Below, piece by piece: positions 45,101 to 57,324 of a stretch of DNA of 64,000 nt. Each line of letters opens with the position of its first letter. Position 1 is the stretch's first letter. The notes beneath the pieces are model-generated. The model was not told the DNA's origin. It ran no database searches and saw only the letters and a program-made list of their open reading frames with translations. This DNA is from Jacaranda mimosifolia (Eukaryota; Streptophyta; Magnoliopsida; Lamiales; Bignoniaceae): NCBI GenBank assembly GCA_018894105.1, contig CM032131.1, positions 1,762,501 to 1,826,500 on the forward strand. The letters run 5' to 3'. Made by a program: the position numbers and the translations under genes.

Positions 45101-48100
45101 AGATAATAATCATTTTGTTTTGTTAGTGTTATCATCGATGATCACTCTCTGCAGTAATGTGAACTCAAAGCTTCAAATATTTTGGCAGAACAGAAAATGA
45201 TGTATTTTTATTTTATTTGGAATATCTTGTATCTTATCCTATAACAAGGTAATGCAAGTCTAGTGCTGTCCAATAAATGGCTTAAGCTCTATGATAATAT
45301 CACGTTATGTTCCCTGTTTGGACACTTTCTTAAATTTAAAGAAAACTGCTGGGAACTTGAAGTGTGATGCAATAAAAGATGTTGAGGGCCATCCTATTTT
45401 TCTTTTCTTTGTTCATATTGTGTGCTTCTCCTACCAGAGCAAGAAGGTTTGGATTTTGTTGTTTGTCTTCAATTTTCATCTTAGTCCAGCAGCAAAGAAT
45501 ACTTGAAGCAAAAGCCGAAGATTCTCGTGTCAAATCAAGTACAATGGGATTTGGATTTGGTTTTCATGGGAAGTGGAATTAGATATTTAGATTGGTATTT
45601 GATATCTACTGTGTGGGCCGTCAGAAATTTCAAGGAATTGTTATCGATTATGTACTATTTTTGCCCCTAAATATTCTTATATTTATAATGCAAGGATGAT
45701 ATTTTCAAAAGGCATTTCCTCCTTGCTAAATCCGAATTACTTCTTCTAATTTATTCAGTCCCAAACACCTGAAACAAAATTTAAAAACCTGAATCAAGTT
45801 AATCCAAAATATTCTGCCATGCCAAACACACTATAAAGTGAATCCCACATCAGAATAATCCTTGTTTTCCTCTTCATATAACTAAAAGAAACTTTACAAA
45901 ACAAATCAAGTTAAATCTCATAAAATTCTGCCTTGCCTAAAACATTGTAAGGAGGATCCTACGCATAATTGTCCTTTTTCCCTTTGTCAGATACCTGTAG
46001 TTTCTCATTTTTTTTCTCTTTTTATTTGTAATGATCAACTCAGTTGGACTGGGGATAAGGCTTTAAAGGAGCTACAGGAAGCTAATATATCACTACAGAG
46101 TTTTTCAATCTTGCAAGAATGTGCCAAAAAGGTAGTTAAAAAAATTTAGTAATGTTCAATTCCAGTGAAATCTTCTACTGCTATTTAAATATAATATGCT
46201 TGGTCGTTTATGCCACTACCCTCTTTCTCGTTCTGATGGTTGCATTGCTAGGCAATCAGAGCTGCTTCAGAAGCTGAGCCAGATATTGCTCATTTAAGTG
46301 GAATGGCAGCAAATGCACTGGAAGGTAATGCACCTCCATTATCAAATTTTATACTTGTCTACTGCTGTTAAATCCTATTGTTGAATTGGCCCTGTCATTA
46401 ACACGCAGGATTGTTCTCTTCTCTCAATTGCTTCTTCTCTGGGAATGGCATCCACGTCCAAGACTATGAGTTAGCACTGCAAAGATTTGTGAAGAAAGAT
46501 GAAGGTAAGTGGTGATAGGATCATTTTATTCCATAACATCTAAATGTTTAAGTTCTCTATTTCTCTTAGCTATGTAGGACTTCAGAAGGATACTGCAGCT
46601 GCAATTTGAAGTCAAACCCTAGTTAATCTTTTGTCGTTCTCACTTTTGCATAGTTCTTCAAATGTCTACATAGTGTAAGATACTATAAGAGTATGATGGT
46701 ACACTTAAACTGGAGAAGTTTGGCCATGTAAAATTTGTTATATGAGAACTCTTTGAAAGAGTGAATGAAGGTGTGAGTTGCATTTTAATTTCAAAGCCAC
46801 TGTAGTTCAACTAACAGGAAAGGACAGATTCAAATGATAACCATAGTGTAAGATTAGAATTTTGGCAAAATTATGATAAGTTATTGCTACAGTTTCACTT
46901 TTCTTCATTTTTGGTTTGTAAGACTTCTGTATAAAATTTTCCAAATCTTAATATGGTTATTAATGTTATTAATATGAATAAAAATGAGAAAGTTAACAGA
47001 ATTTTGGGAGACCATGATCCCTCTGCACATATTAGAGTCCACGGATAGTGGCTATATATATATATATATATTCTACTCTCTTCCTCCCAAAGTCAGAGCT
47101 CCCTATTTACCAGGCATGGAGTGTCAGATGAATTGGAAAAAAGAAAGTCTTATATAACTTGACAATTTTGCCTTTAAGGGTGTCAAGTCATTAGTTTAAA
47201 TGAGAGGGTATTTTTGGAAATAAAAGTTCTGTTCTAGGAAATGGGTCCTTACTTTGGGAATTGGGATGTCCAGACTAGGAAATAGGAATGACAAATTTGA
47301 GGAAGACGGAATAGTTCATTTCTTTCAATTTTTATGGTTTTCATACGAAGGTGAATTCACTCTTGAGGAATCATGTAAAGATTATTCCTATAAAATAACA
47401 TGTAACAGTATAGAGTTAGAAAAGTAGGCTTGGATTCCCATTTGCTGCTTGCCTGCTTCAGTTTTTATGCTTGTGATATGAAGGTGAGTTCACTCTTGAG
47501 GAATCATATAAGGATTATTCCTATAAAATAACATGTAACATTGTAGAGTTCAGAAAAGTAGGCTTGTATTTCCATTTGCTGCTTCAGTTTTAATTTTTGG
47601 TTAAGAGATGCTTACCGTGATTATTGCATGGTAAATGCTGCAGGTGGTTGGACAATCACATTCAGCTTGTGGTGCTTAAATCCAGCTGTCGTTTTCAAAA
47701 GCATTGCTGAACTATCTCAGTCTGTGATTCTAACTTCCGGGTACATATAGTTGCATTTAGGTTATTTCTGCATTGTGTGTTCTTGTTAATCCTTTCATGG
47801 CTTTTTGTGGATTATACTTCTACTGTTTCCTTTCAAGTCTGGGCTCCTCATAGGGTTTCTTCAAAAAATCTATTGTTTGTGTTACAGCTTGGTGTGCTTC
47901 TATGTCCTCTGTGGTCATAGCACGTTACGTCATTTGAATGAGCGTGATAACACTATCAACATAGTTATTGTTAGCTTGTGTCTTTTCTAATCTTTAATAC
48001 ATTCCAATATGTATATACCCATTTATCCATGCATAAATATATAGGTTATATGTCCAATGTACTAATTTCTAGCAAATATATTCCGTTTCTTATCCTCACA

Positions 48101-51100
48101 GGACTCTATCGCCGCTGAATACTTTTTCGTCTGAACTTGGCATTCAGTTTGGCACTTGTCTAGAAGCGCCACATGTCATAGATGTAGATTCACAGGTAGA
48201 ATAGCATTTTGTTATGTGTTTGAGCATTTTGGCTCAAACTGGATCTATGTCCAATCTGAAAACTTGTCTGCCATCTGCCTTAGGTATGGGCAGCTGCAAT
48301 TGCCAATGGTCCTGGTAACTATCCATTGAATGCTAGTTACAAGACTGCAGATGAATATGCTTTCCAGGTATGATGCATCTTCAGCTATTATTAAAGTTCA
48401 AGAAATTCTGTTCCTTTCATTGGATGAAATTTTGCTCTGTTCTGTTAAAGGATGCCGTTGGCACATCTTTGGAGGAAATATGCAAGGTTGTTCCTGGGGG
48501 GTGCCTGGTTTTCTTTCCTAGCTACAAACTGTTGGATAAAGTGAGCACTCGGTGGCAAGAAACAGGTCAATGGTCTCAACTAAATGCTCAGAAATCCTTT
48601 TTTATTGGTAAGGTTATTTGAACTTGTGCCCAGCAAACACACGAGTTATGGATATTAGTAGTACTTTGTAATTCACGTGAAATGTTTAATGTGAATGTGG
48701 AATAGATCTCTTCTCTGCTACACAATTTGATAGAGCACGGCTTTTATTGATCCTGAATACCTAATTGATTCTGGTTTTTTGTGTTAGAACCAAGAGGAAG
48801 CACCCAGGATTCCTTTGAGCCTGTTTTAAAGAGTTACTATAATTCAATTCATAAGGGCACAAGACAGGTAAATGGAAGAAAGATACGGGGTAAAAGGTTA
48901 GGTCTTAAAAGTAGCAATTTGGTAGAATCCACACAAGATATGAAGCAAGAAGGTGGTGCATTTCTGGCAGTTTGTCGAGGCAAGGTACTTCAGGGAATTC
49001 CTTTATTTGATTTCTTCTTACATAATTTAGAGGTTCTTGATTTGCATTAGGATTGTCATCTTTTGTCCTGAATTGTCAACTAATTCCACCTCCTAGAAAT
49101 TTGTTGTCATTTGGTGAATATGACCTCAGATGGGTTTTTGATTCAGTCTGATTTTATAAAGCCGAGGGTTTACATCTCTAAATAACTGTTACATACTACT
49201 ACTTAATAACAAAGAAATAGATTTTGAACATAAGCGCTTGTTAATTACAACTGGCTCACATGGTAGTACTATATTCATCACATATACATGTGCATGTGTT
49301 TGGGCATTTCTTTTTTATATGGTAAACAGATGACAGATAGCTAACAGTATTGGACTATTCAAACTTGGATAATTATCCTTGTTACAGTACTACTTATTCT
49401 ACTTTTTGAAACATCTCTTTCATTGATTATTCTACTTATACTAACTCATACAGCTCATGACTTCTGAGATTAAAGTTCACACTGAGATTTAATGCTTGCA
49501 GGTATCTGAAGGGATGGACTTCTCAGATGACAATGCCCGAGTTGTTGTATCCTTCCACATATTGTTTGTGAGCTGAGATGATTTTCTTATTGTATAAAAA
49601 TTATCAAGGACCCTACATTTGTTTGAAAGTTGGCTGGTGATTGTTGTAGACATGAGTTTTCAAGTTGTGTTCTGATAAGAGTGCCAACTTTGTTGATTGC
49701 TCTGAATGATATTTTAACTGGTTAACTTTTGGATTTTGTGTCTGGTTTAAGTTAGATGATATGCTCTGTCAAATGTTATGCTTTAACTACCTCAGGTGGT
49801 TGTTGGGATTCCCTTTCCAAACATGTAAGAGTATTCTTCTTTCATGCACTTCTTTATTGATTAGAACTATGTTCATATTGATAATTCTGGATGATTTATT
49901 GCCAGTTATGACATTAAAGTTGCTCAAAAGAAGAAGTTCAATGATGCATATGAGTTGTCAAAAAACCTTTTAAGCGGGAATGAATGGTACTGTCAGCAAG
50001 CCTTCAGGGCTCTAAACCAGGCCGCAGGTAGTTTTGGTAGCTTGTAGCTCTCAATAATTATCTCTGAAGTATTACGAGTATTTTCATTGTTTTTTACTTC
50101 AACTCTGGTTTAGACTTTAGAATGCTATTATATATTCTCTCCTTTCTTAACTTCATTCTAAGTATCATCAATTCTCTGACCTGTTCAACTATGTTCTCTT
50201 TCATGTCATCCTGTGCTGTAAGGCTCCTTAATTTCATTTTCTTTGGTCTTTGGTGTGAACTATTGCATGAAAATTCCATACAAATGATTTTGCAATTTGT
50301 GGAAAATTTGTATCTGTACACTGAAGTATGCCTATTGTGGTCTTTGCTTCCTGCTTTTAGTTGCTATCATGATATAAATAAGGTCCCCCACCCCCCACCC
50401 CTCACTTAAGATCCAACAATTTGCCAAAAATACTAAAAGGGATTATTTTACAAACTTGCCAACCTATCAATCTTCATTAGGATCTCCCACCTTTCCCTTC
50501 AATTACTTTCTTTAGCTTTAGTGAGATCCTGGCCAAGTTCTTCGCCCAGATTTTCATTTTCTCCCAGGCCTTTCTACTACCATATGCTTGCATCAAAGGA
50601 CTGGTAGAATCTGAAGGTGCATAAACTCTATTTACTAGGTAATAATAATGTCAGAATTCCTTAATTTATTTGCCTGAAAAGATATTTATTTATTTATTTT
50701 TAATTAAATTTTCTAAAGTATTATTGATAGTCTCATGAACAATTATAAGTGGCATTATAAGTAACAGAAAGTGCGAGACACCAGAACAAAACTGACATTA
50801 CATAAGAATGGGTTCCAGGTTTACGAAGTGATACCTATTTCTTTGATTTTGTAGGTCGTTGCATACGGCACAGATTTGATTACGGAGCTATCATTTTCTT
50901 AGGTATGGTGATCTATCTTCCTCATCAGGAACAAGTTGCATACTTGCTGAGTTCTGCCTTTGTCTTCTGATTCTAAAGCAATAGTATTTAGGCCACCTAC
51001 ACTGGGGAGATCCTCGGATGGCTTCGGTTGTTTTTCCATTTAAACCTGTTTCTATAGGAGGTGTGCTGGAGTTGAATTTTTAACTTGTCTGTCCATTCAA

Positions 51101-53667
51101 CTGATTTACACAACTGAATAGAAGTATTAAATTATGCTCCTGATTGGAGGGGAAATAATTGATTGGTGTTTTTGATGTTTAAATTGGCTCAGATTTTGAT
51201 TGAACAAACTTGTCAATCTTTAACGAATTGGATTACGGCAGTTCTATTTCTGTAATTATGTGCTGAGCCCTGAAGAGCAGATTCTTTATAAAGTATAGCC
51301 AGTCCTTGGTTAATATTCTTTTGGCTTTATGTTGGATTTGGAAAATATGTACACAATGTTGTTCTCTTTGCATGCAGATGAGCGGTTCCATAAAGATAGA
51401 AATAGAGCATACATTTCAAAGTGGCTGCGTAAATCAATCAGGCTGTACAGCTGCTTTGAGGAATCAATAGACGGTTTGAAATCCTTTTTCAGAGATGTGA
51501 AGGTATTGGAATAGAAACATTTTTAAATTTGTATCTACCGTGCAGAATATTGTATTGGTGGCCTCATTTTTTTGAATGCAGGATCGTATCAGCATAGGAG
51601 TAAATTCATCACAAGTTCTGGATGCAGATCATGAAAACATCAAACCTGTGGAGAAGAAAAATGGAACAAGAAAGAAAAATACTAAAGCAACAAAATCTAG
51701 TCGTTATCAACACAAAGTAGAATCAAATGGTGACTTAGTAGGCGAGAAAGCTTCCGGATTGAGCAGTCATTCTGGGCCTGTTGCAAAATACGATTCTCCA
51801 TTTACTCAAACAAAAACTGAAGTTGTTATGCTAACGTATGATAAAGATGCTCGTGTTAGTGGAGAGTACATTGACCTAGAGTGTGACTCAGAAAAGGACT
51901 TGAGGTAAATTTGAAGGTCTTTAATTTGTGACAGTGCTGTGAGCCTCCTTTTGCTGCTTAAGAAAGGCTACTGTTGATATTTGAATTTCAACTTGAAAAT
52001 CCTTCTTTTTTTTTTCCTGCAATTTTATTAGTCATTTTTTTTTTTCAATATAAGCAACAGCTGAACTTATGATAAGCTGCTCAACGACAGTAGCGAGTCC
52101 TACCTTCAGTTTCATAGTAGTTTAGAAGAAGTTGATAATTTTTCTAGTCTTACAAGCTACAACAGACTTAATAATTTAAATGATGTGACTATTTGCAACT
52201 GACCTTTTCCACTACTTTAGCTGCCATAATTGTTTCACACATGCAGGTGGTCTGCAACACCTTTGGTGGCATTGTCCTCTGATGATCTTGAACTTACTAT
52301 TGTTAAGGAAACGCCTGGCGTGAATCACAGGAGTCCAATAGCAACTTCTGAATTATTCTCCAAGGATGATTACTCAAGTCCAAGAACAAACCATCCATTC
52401 ACTTCGCTTCCTCAGCAATCTTCATTTCAACCAAGATCTGTCCTAAATTTACATGCAGATTCTACTACTAATGTACGGTGTTCTGCAGTTGCCACTCCAG
52501 AAAGAGAAATAGCATCTAAAGCAAACAGCATAGAACCTGAAGCAGAATCATCCTGGAGTGCCAATTCTATTGTTTGGAAGAAGAGGAAAATCACTGGTTT
52601 GTCATCAGTTGGCCATCTCCATGAATTTAACACACCTGTCCAAGTTCCTGATAGGTTTAGCCCTTTGGCAAGTTCAATAACAACTGCCAGTGCAACCCAC
52701 AGAACTGAGGAGATTAATTGTTCAGAAATTGAATGTGGCAGATTTAAACATTTTCAATCAACACCAAATATTTCTGATGGATCACATGTGCCTTCTGGCT
52801 TTGGAATGGATGAGAGACTACAAATATTCTGCTCTCGCTGCAGAAATCCTTTGGGTCTTCCCGAAAATGATTTATCTGTTACGTGTTCACTCATTTCAAC
52901 ATCAAAAGTTCATCTAGTGTCAATGCAGAAGAAGATTTTGGAAACTGATGCTTTGAGTGCACCAAGTGTGGATGTTTTGGCATCTGATATATCATCAGTC
53001 AATCAACGTCTCGGTGGAACAGCTCGTGAAGGTGCTCCTGGACAGGGGATTTGGTGCAAAGAAGATGGGTGTGTATTCAACTCTGTTTTTTGCCCCTTCT
53101 GTGTTGAACCCAACAATTGTCTTGGTGTTCAGGTTGTGGCCACTGATGCATTGAATTTCAAGTTTCAAAACAAGGTGAGAGCTTTCCTGTTATTCCAGAC
53201 ATAATTGATGTCTTGCTTTAGTTGTCACATAACTTCCTTGTTCTCCTCTCATCTTTTTGGTTCCTTTGCAGATATTGCTGTTTCTTGATCAGTTGGAGAT
53301 TAAGAATTCTGATTCAGAGACTAAGAATTTTGAAGCTACAAAAGACGTGGTAAACTTTTCTTTGCAATTTTGCTTTCTTTGTATTAACTTGATTCTTCTC
53401 AGTAGATAAAAATTATTTTCCTAGTGATGCTTATGTTATGGCGATTTTAGGTTTTATCTTCACATGGTGACTCAAGCATGGAGACAAATGTGGGTCTCCC
53501 TGCCTTTGAAAAATTTGCATATACCTCACCAGTTCAAGATTCACAAGGTTGGAGGAACACAAAATCACGGGTAAGCAAGTAATCTGTTCCCCTAGCGCCA
53601 GGTTGTTCTGCCAGCAATTAAACTTCATTCCTTAATCTTGCAGATGCGACTGCCAAAGAGAGGTTAG
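42148..53667 (+). CDS. FANCJ/BRIP1-type XPD-family DNA helicase, 28 exons, intact
   Basis: Nuclear 5'-3' iron-sulfur helicase that unwinds damaged or structured DNA in crosslink repair. Exons: 42148-42544, 42926-43007, 43109-43184, 43808-43872, 43946-43990, 44074-44174, 44252-44393, 44727-44788, 44860-44933, 45017-45087, 46044-46131, 46252-46324, 46409-46504, 47644-47740, 48102-48195, 48284-48367, 48451-48607, 48788-48984, 49502-49546, 49796-49824, 49906-50027, 50855-50902, 51378-51502, 51582-51904, 52247-53174, 53272-53349, 53451-53570, 53644-53667. All introns are GT-AG and every junction keeps frame, giving 1280 residues. Q motif YQPYGTQ (41-47), Walker A SPTGTGKS (73-80), FeS cysteines 192, 207, 218 and 257, DEAH 300-303, [12 protein letters not shown] near 670, [14 protein letters not shown] (730-743). 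The C-terminal third has CxxC pairs and no helicase motif. An in-frame ATG at 42061 would add 29 residues; I prefer 42148 because the stretch between is CT/CA-rich like a 5'UTR. Confidence 0.92.
47347..47593. repeat. Tandem duplication (133 bp period) inside a FANCJ intron
   Basis: GAAGGTGAATTCACTCTTGA at 47347 recurs with one change at 47480. The following 110 bases (through ATAAAATAACATGTAACA, AAAAGTAGGCTTG and CCATTTGCTGCTT) are also duplicated. It lies in intron 13 (46505-47643) and does not touch splice sites. Confidence 0.85.
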
Positions 53668-55478
53668 ATTGCTTCTGCACCACAAATTAGATGCAGGATT
53701 CCAGGTACCAATGTCACATGTATGTCTTATTTGCTGCTATGTAACCCGTTATATTATGTGGAGCACGAAGTCATTTGTAAATTGGGATGAGAGATTGCTC
53801 CTTTTGGCACTGTGGAAAGGTTTTGATAAGTTGCCAGATGCAAATAAGAATCAAACTGGCTATATCCCATTTCTCCCAAGTTGATCTTTTTGCCACTTCC
53901 TTAATGAAAGAAACATCTCACAAAACCTGAAGCAGGTACTTGAATCTGCTTGCTCCCATCTTTTGGTCAATCTCCTAGTTGTTGACACAGAGAATAGACG
54001 GTGTATTTTGGGGCACTACTTTTTTATTATATGCGTGCATGAAGCCAAGTTCGTTCAGTGTAGTTGGAAATTTTTTTGCCCACGCTGATCATATTTTATC
54101 AGCAGATTCAGCACTTTGTGGAAATTTACTATTGATGTAACTATCTTTACCTTTCGGCATGAGAACAGGCCATCGTTCCTTGTTCTTGAAGGGAATCAAA
54201 TGTTATATCAGGTTTTTGTTTTCTTTGTTTATATCTAGGAAGGGAGTTTTTTATTCAGACCGTTTACGTATTGAAGTAAATTTCATCCTGAAAATATTAA
54301 TGATAAGGGAGTTATATAGGGTGTATTTAAGCGATGTGCTTAAAATATCTTTATTATTTTTTCTTTATTCTTCATGATTCATATAGAAAAATAAATTAAT
54401 ATTTTAATTTATCCTACACCAAAAATAGGGATAGATCCATAATGATTGTGGAATGACAAATTATAATATAAAAGTTCAAATACAAATTTCATAATTTACA
54501 ATTCAAAATGTATATTTTTATTGAAGTTGAATGTGATATTTTTTTATATCATAAGATTTGTCAATAATAAAATGAATGTTAAAATTTTTAGTAATATTTT
54601 TTTCAATATAAGTAATTAAATAATTGGCTAAAATAATTCTCTTAAACTGTAGTTATTGAAAGATAAAGAAAAATTCAAAAAATTGTTTTTAAAAATATCC
54701 ACTTATTTTTATTTTTTTGTGTTAATCTTGTTGAAGTAAAAAAAGAGACATTAGTTGTGTTGTAAATTGCATAAAATTTTTTGGGCTAAACCTTGTAACA
54801 TTTTTTACAAACAAATAAAAGTGAAAGTGATCCAACAGGTCTAGTCTAACCTAATTGTTATAACTTTTTTTCTCTATTTATATACATGTACATCAAATAT
54901 TTGTTAATGTTTGAACTCTTGATCTTACATTTATATAAGTGAAGATAACATCACTTGGCCAATTGTTTGCTCAACAACTTGATTACTTAATTGTAACTAT
55001 ATATTTAAAATTTTCTTTTGATATTTACAAAATTAAAATAGGTAAAAATTTAATCATTCAATTCTAATTTTATTTTTATTTAAAAATAAAATTAAATTTG
55101 ATTCAATAAATTTATATAACTAATTTTTTATTTAAGGCTTTTTTAAAAAAAAAAATTGATTTTTTTTTTTTCCAAAAATATTGTCAATTGGGGAAGGTTA
55201 CAAAATTATGGTAAGTTGCACTCACCCAGTGCAACTTTCAACAGTAATAATTTTTTTTTTTTGTGTGCCTACCATTTTTGCAGCCACCGTTCGGAAGAAA
55301 TAATAACTATTTTGTTGGCTAATTGCAGCTTTCACAAGTGATTAAAATTTTATCATCCTACATATTTATAGACAATTTAAAATTAAAAATGTGGTACACT
55401 CTGCATTTATTTCAATAGATATTACTATTGAGGCACGCAAGGATGACAAAAACTATACTCTGCACTAAAGGTATGCAT
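53668..55478. other. FANCJ 3' flank and AT-rich spacer
   Basis: The first several hundred bases probably hold the 3'UTR. A GT after CAGGATTCCAG at 53707 could be a donor for a 3'UTR intron. No distinct polyadenylation signal could be chosen. From about 54380 the DNA is AT-rich with no gene seen. Confidence 0.45.
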
Positions 55479-56260
55479 CCACCATCATCAATTTCGCTCA
55501 AAATCAGGCACTACATATAACAGTGAATAAAAATGTTATTACAAAAGATAAAACAAATCAGCCCATAGAAATTATACACTAACTTGAATATTTGTAAAAA
55601 AGAAAATTGAATCAAATTGTTCAATTCCTTTTGAATTTGCGTTCTACACAAAATGTAAACACAATAAATAAATAAATAAACAATATATTCACTAAACTAT
55701 AAAATTTTAATTAATATTGAAATTTTAAAATTTTACCTTAATAAAATTTCTCCAGTTGACACAAAGAAACAATAATTATAAGTTTATTGTTTTCTTCTCT
55801 CTTTTTTCTTCATATTTTCTTTCTTTCCTCCATTTTCTCCATTTCTCTCTACTTCTACTTATAAGGAGTATTGGTCAATATTCAGCCAACACTCTTTAGA
55901 AGACTGCAAATTTTTTTTAATATTCACGTGAAGGCTGTATGCAAACTGCAGCCTTCACCCACCATCATCAATCTTGCTCAAAATCAGGCACTATATATAA
56001 TAGTGAATGAAAATATTATTACAAAATATAAAAAAAAAATCAACCCATAGAAATTATACACTAACCTGAATATTTGTAAAAAAGAAAATTGAATCGAATT
56101 GTTCAATTCCTTCCGAATTTGTGTTTTACACAAAATGCAAACACAATAAATAAATAAATAATACATTCACCAAACTATAAAATTTTAATTAATACTGAAA
56201 ATTTAAAATTTTACCTTAATAAAATTTCTCTATTTGACACAAAGAAACAATAATTATAAG
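55479..56260. repeat. 480-bp-period tandem duplication, second unit cut by an LTR
   Basis: CCACCATCATCAAT starts both units (55479 and 55959). About 300 bases after each start match closely: AAAATCAGGCACTA, CCCATAGAAATTATACACTA, GACACAAAGAAACAATAATT. Unit 1 continues for a further 180 bases (TTTATTGTTTTC...). Unit 2 is interrupted exactly at ATTATAAG by the LTR at 56261. Confidence 0.85.
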
Positions 56261-56973
56261 TGATGAGGGTTGGATCCGTTTAATGTTGGATCAAATTGAT
56301 GCTTTGGTGAAAGTCGACCTCTGTGGTCGATGTACGAGTAGAGGTAGGTTGAATCTTGCAATCACTAGCAAACGTCAGGCTAGCCGAGGAGTCCTCTGCT
56401 TAGGCACTCCGACGCTCAAGTCAATACGGGTCGACTAGATAATATAAGCAGCAGAGTATGGGCTTTTTGTATATATGAAAGTATACCTTTGAAAGGCCGG
56501 AATATGGGTGTTTATAGCCTTCTCTCCTTGGGGATTTCTCTGAGATACCCTTGATGTGTAAAGAGGGCTTTTGTCCTTGCCTGAGAGAAAAGTAGTCATC
56601 TCTCATCCCTGTACCATTCCAAATGGCTGCCGCGCCAGGCGAAAAGGGGGTGGCATGCGCCATGAATGCGGAGGCATGTCGTCTATCAGTGCATTTAATG
56701 CGGCAGGGATGATACTTGTTTTGCCGACCTCTCTGGTCGGAATAATGAGCAACCTGACAACGGATTGGTGTACGGATTAGCGGTGCAGGTCTACCAATCG
56801 ACCCGCGGCCTTGAACGAGGCTTGGTCGAGTGCTCATTTACTGGGGTACACCGTCGATCATAGAGGTCGACTAGGATCGAGTGCGCTGTTGGGCCCCGGA
56901 CGTAAGATGGGCTTGGTACTGCGCCTCTGGGCCCATGTGATCTGGGCCGAACCACTTGGGCTATCCCATATCA
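56261..56973 (-). repeat. 3' LTR of the second Tat element
   Basis: TGATGAGGGTTGGATCCG to GGGCTATCCCATATCA, 713 bp with TGAT/ATCA ends. The inner and distal 620 bp match 2296-3005. Confidence 0.8.
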
Positions 56974-56991
56974 TGAGTCCCCCCACCTCCG
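56974..56991 (-). other. Polypurine tract of the second Tat element
   Basis: On the minus strand, GGAGGTGGGGGGACTCA directly abuts the 3' LTR. Confidence 0.8.
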
Positions 56992-57324
56992 AATGCTGAA
57001 CGAGGGGATCGACGAGAAGGATTGGGAAGTAGCTAGATAGGCGGTTGCGCAAATTGACCAGGGTTTGGCGTATTTAATAAGCGATTACGTCGAGGTGCGG
57101 GTGGTGCGGCGCAACGTTTACAGCATTATTACAACCGCTTGGATTCCCGCGCTTACACGCCTATAAATATCCGCTGTAAAAATGGACATTTTTACTTTTA
57201 CTGCTTTTGCGTTTGGTCGAGTGCTTATCCAACCGTTTACGCCGCTAATACCTTCTGCTCTTAGTTCTTCAATTCAGTAAGTGCCTCATTTTTTTCTCTT
57301 CAGCGTCTTTTTAGATTTATTGGC

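Noticed and set aside
56421..56837. 138-codon minus-strand open frame
   Set aside because: It lies wholly inside an LTR, has no domain features, and the equivalent region of the 2296-3005 copy does not keep it open.
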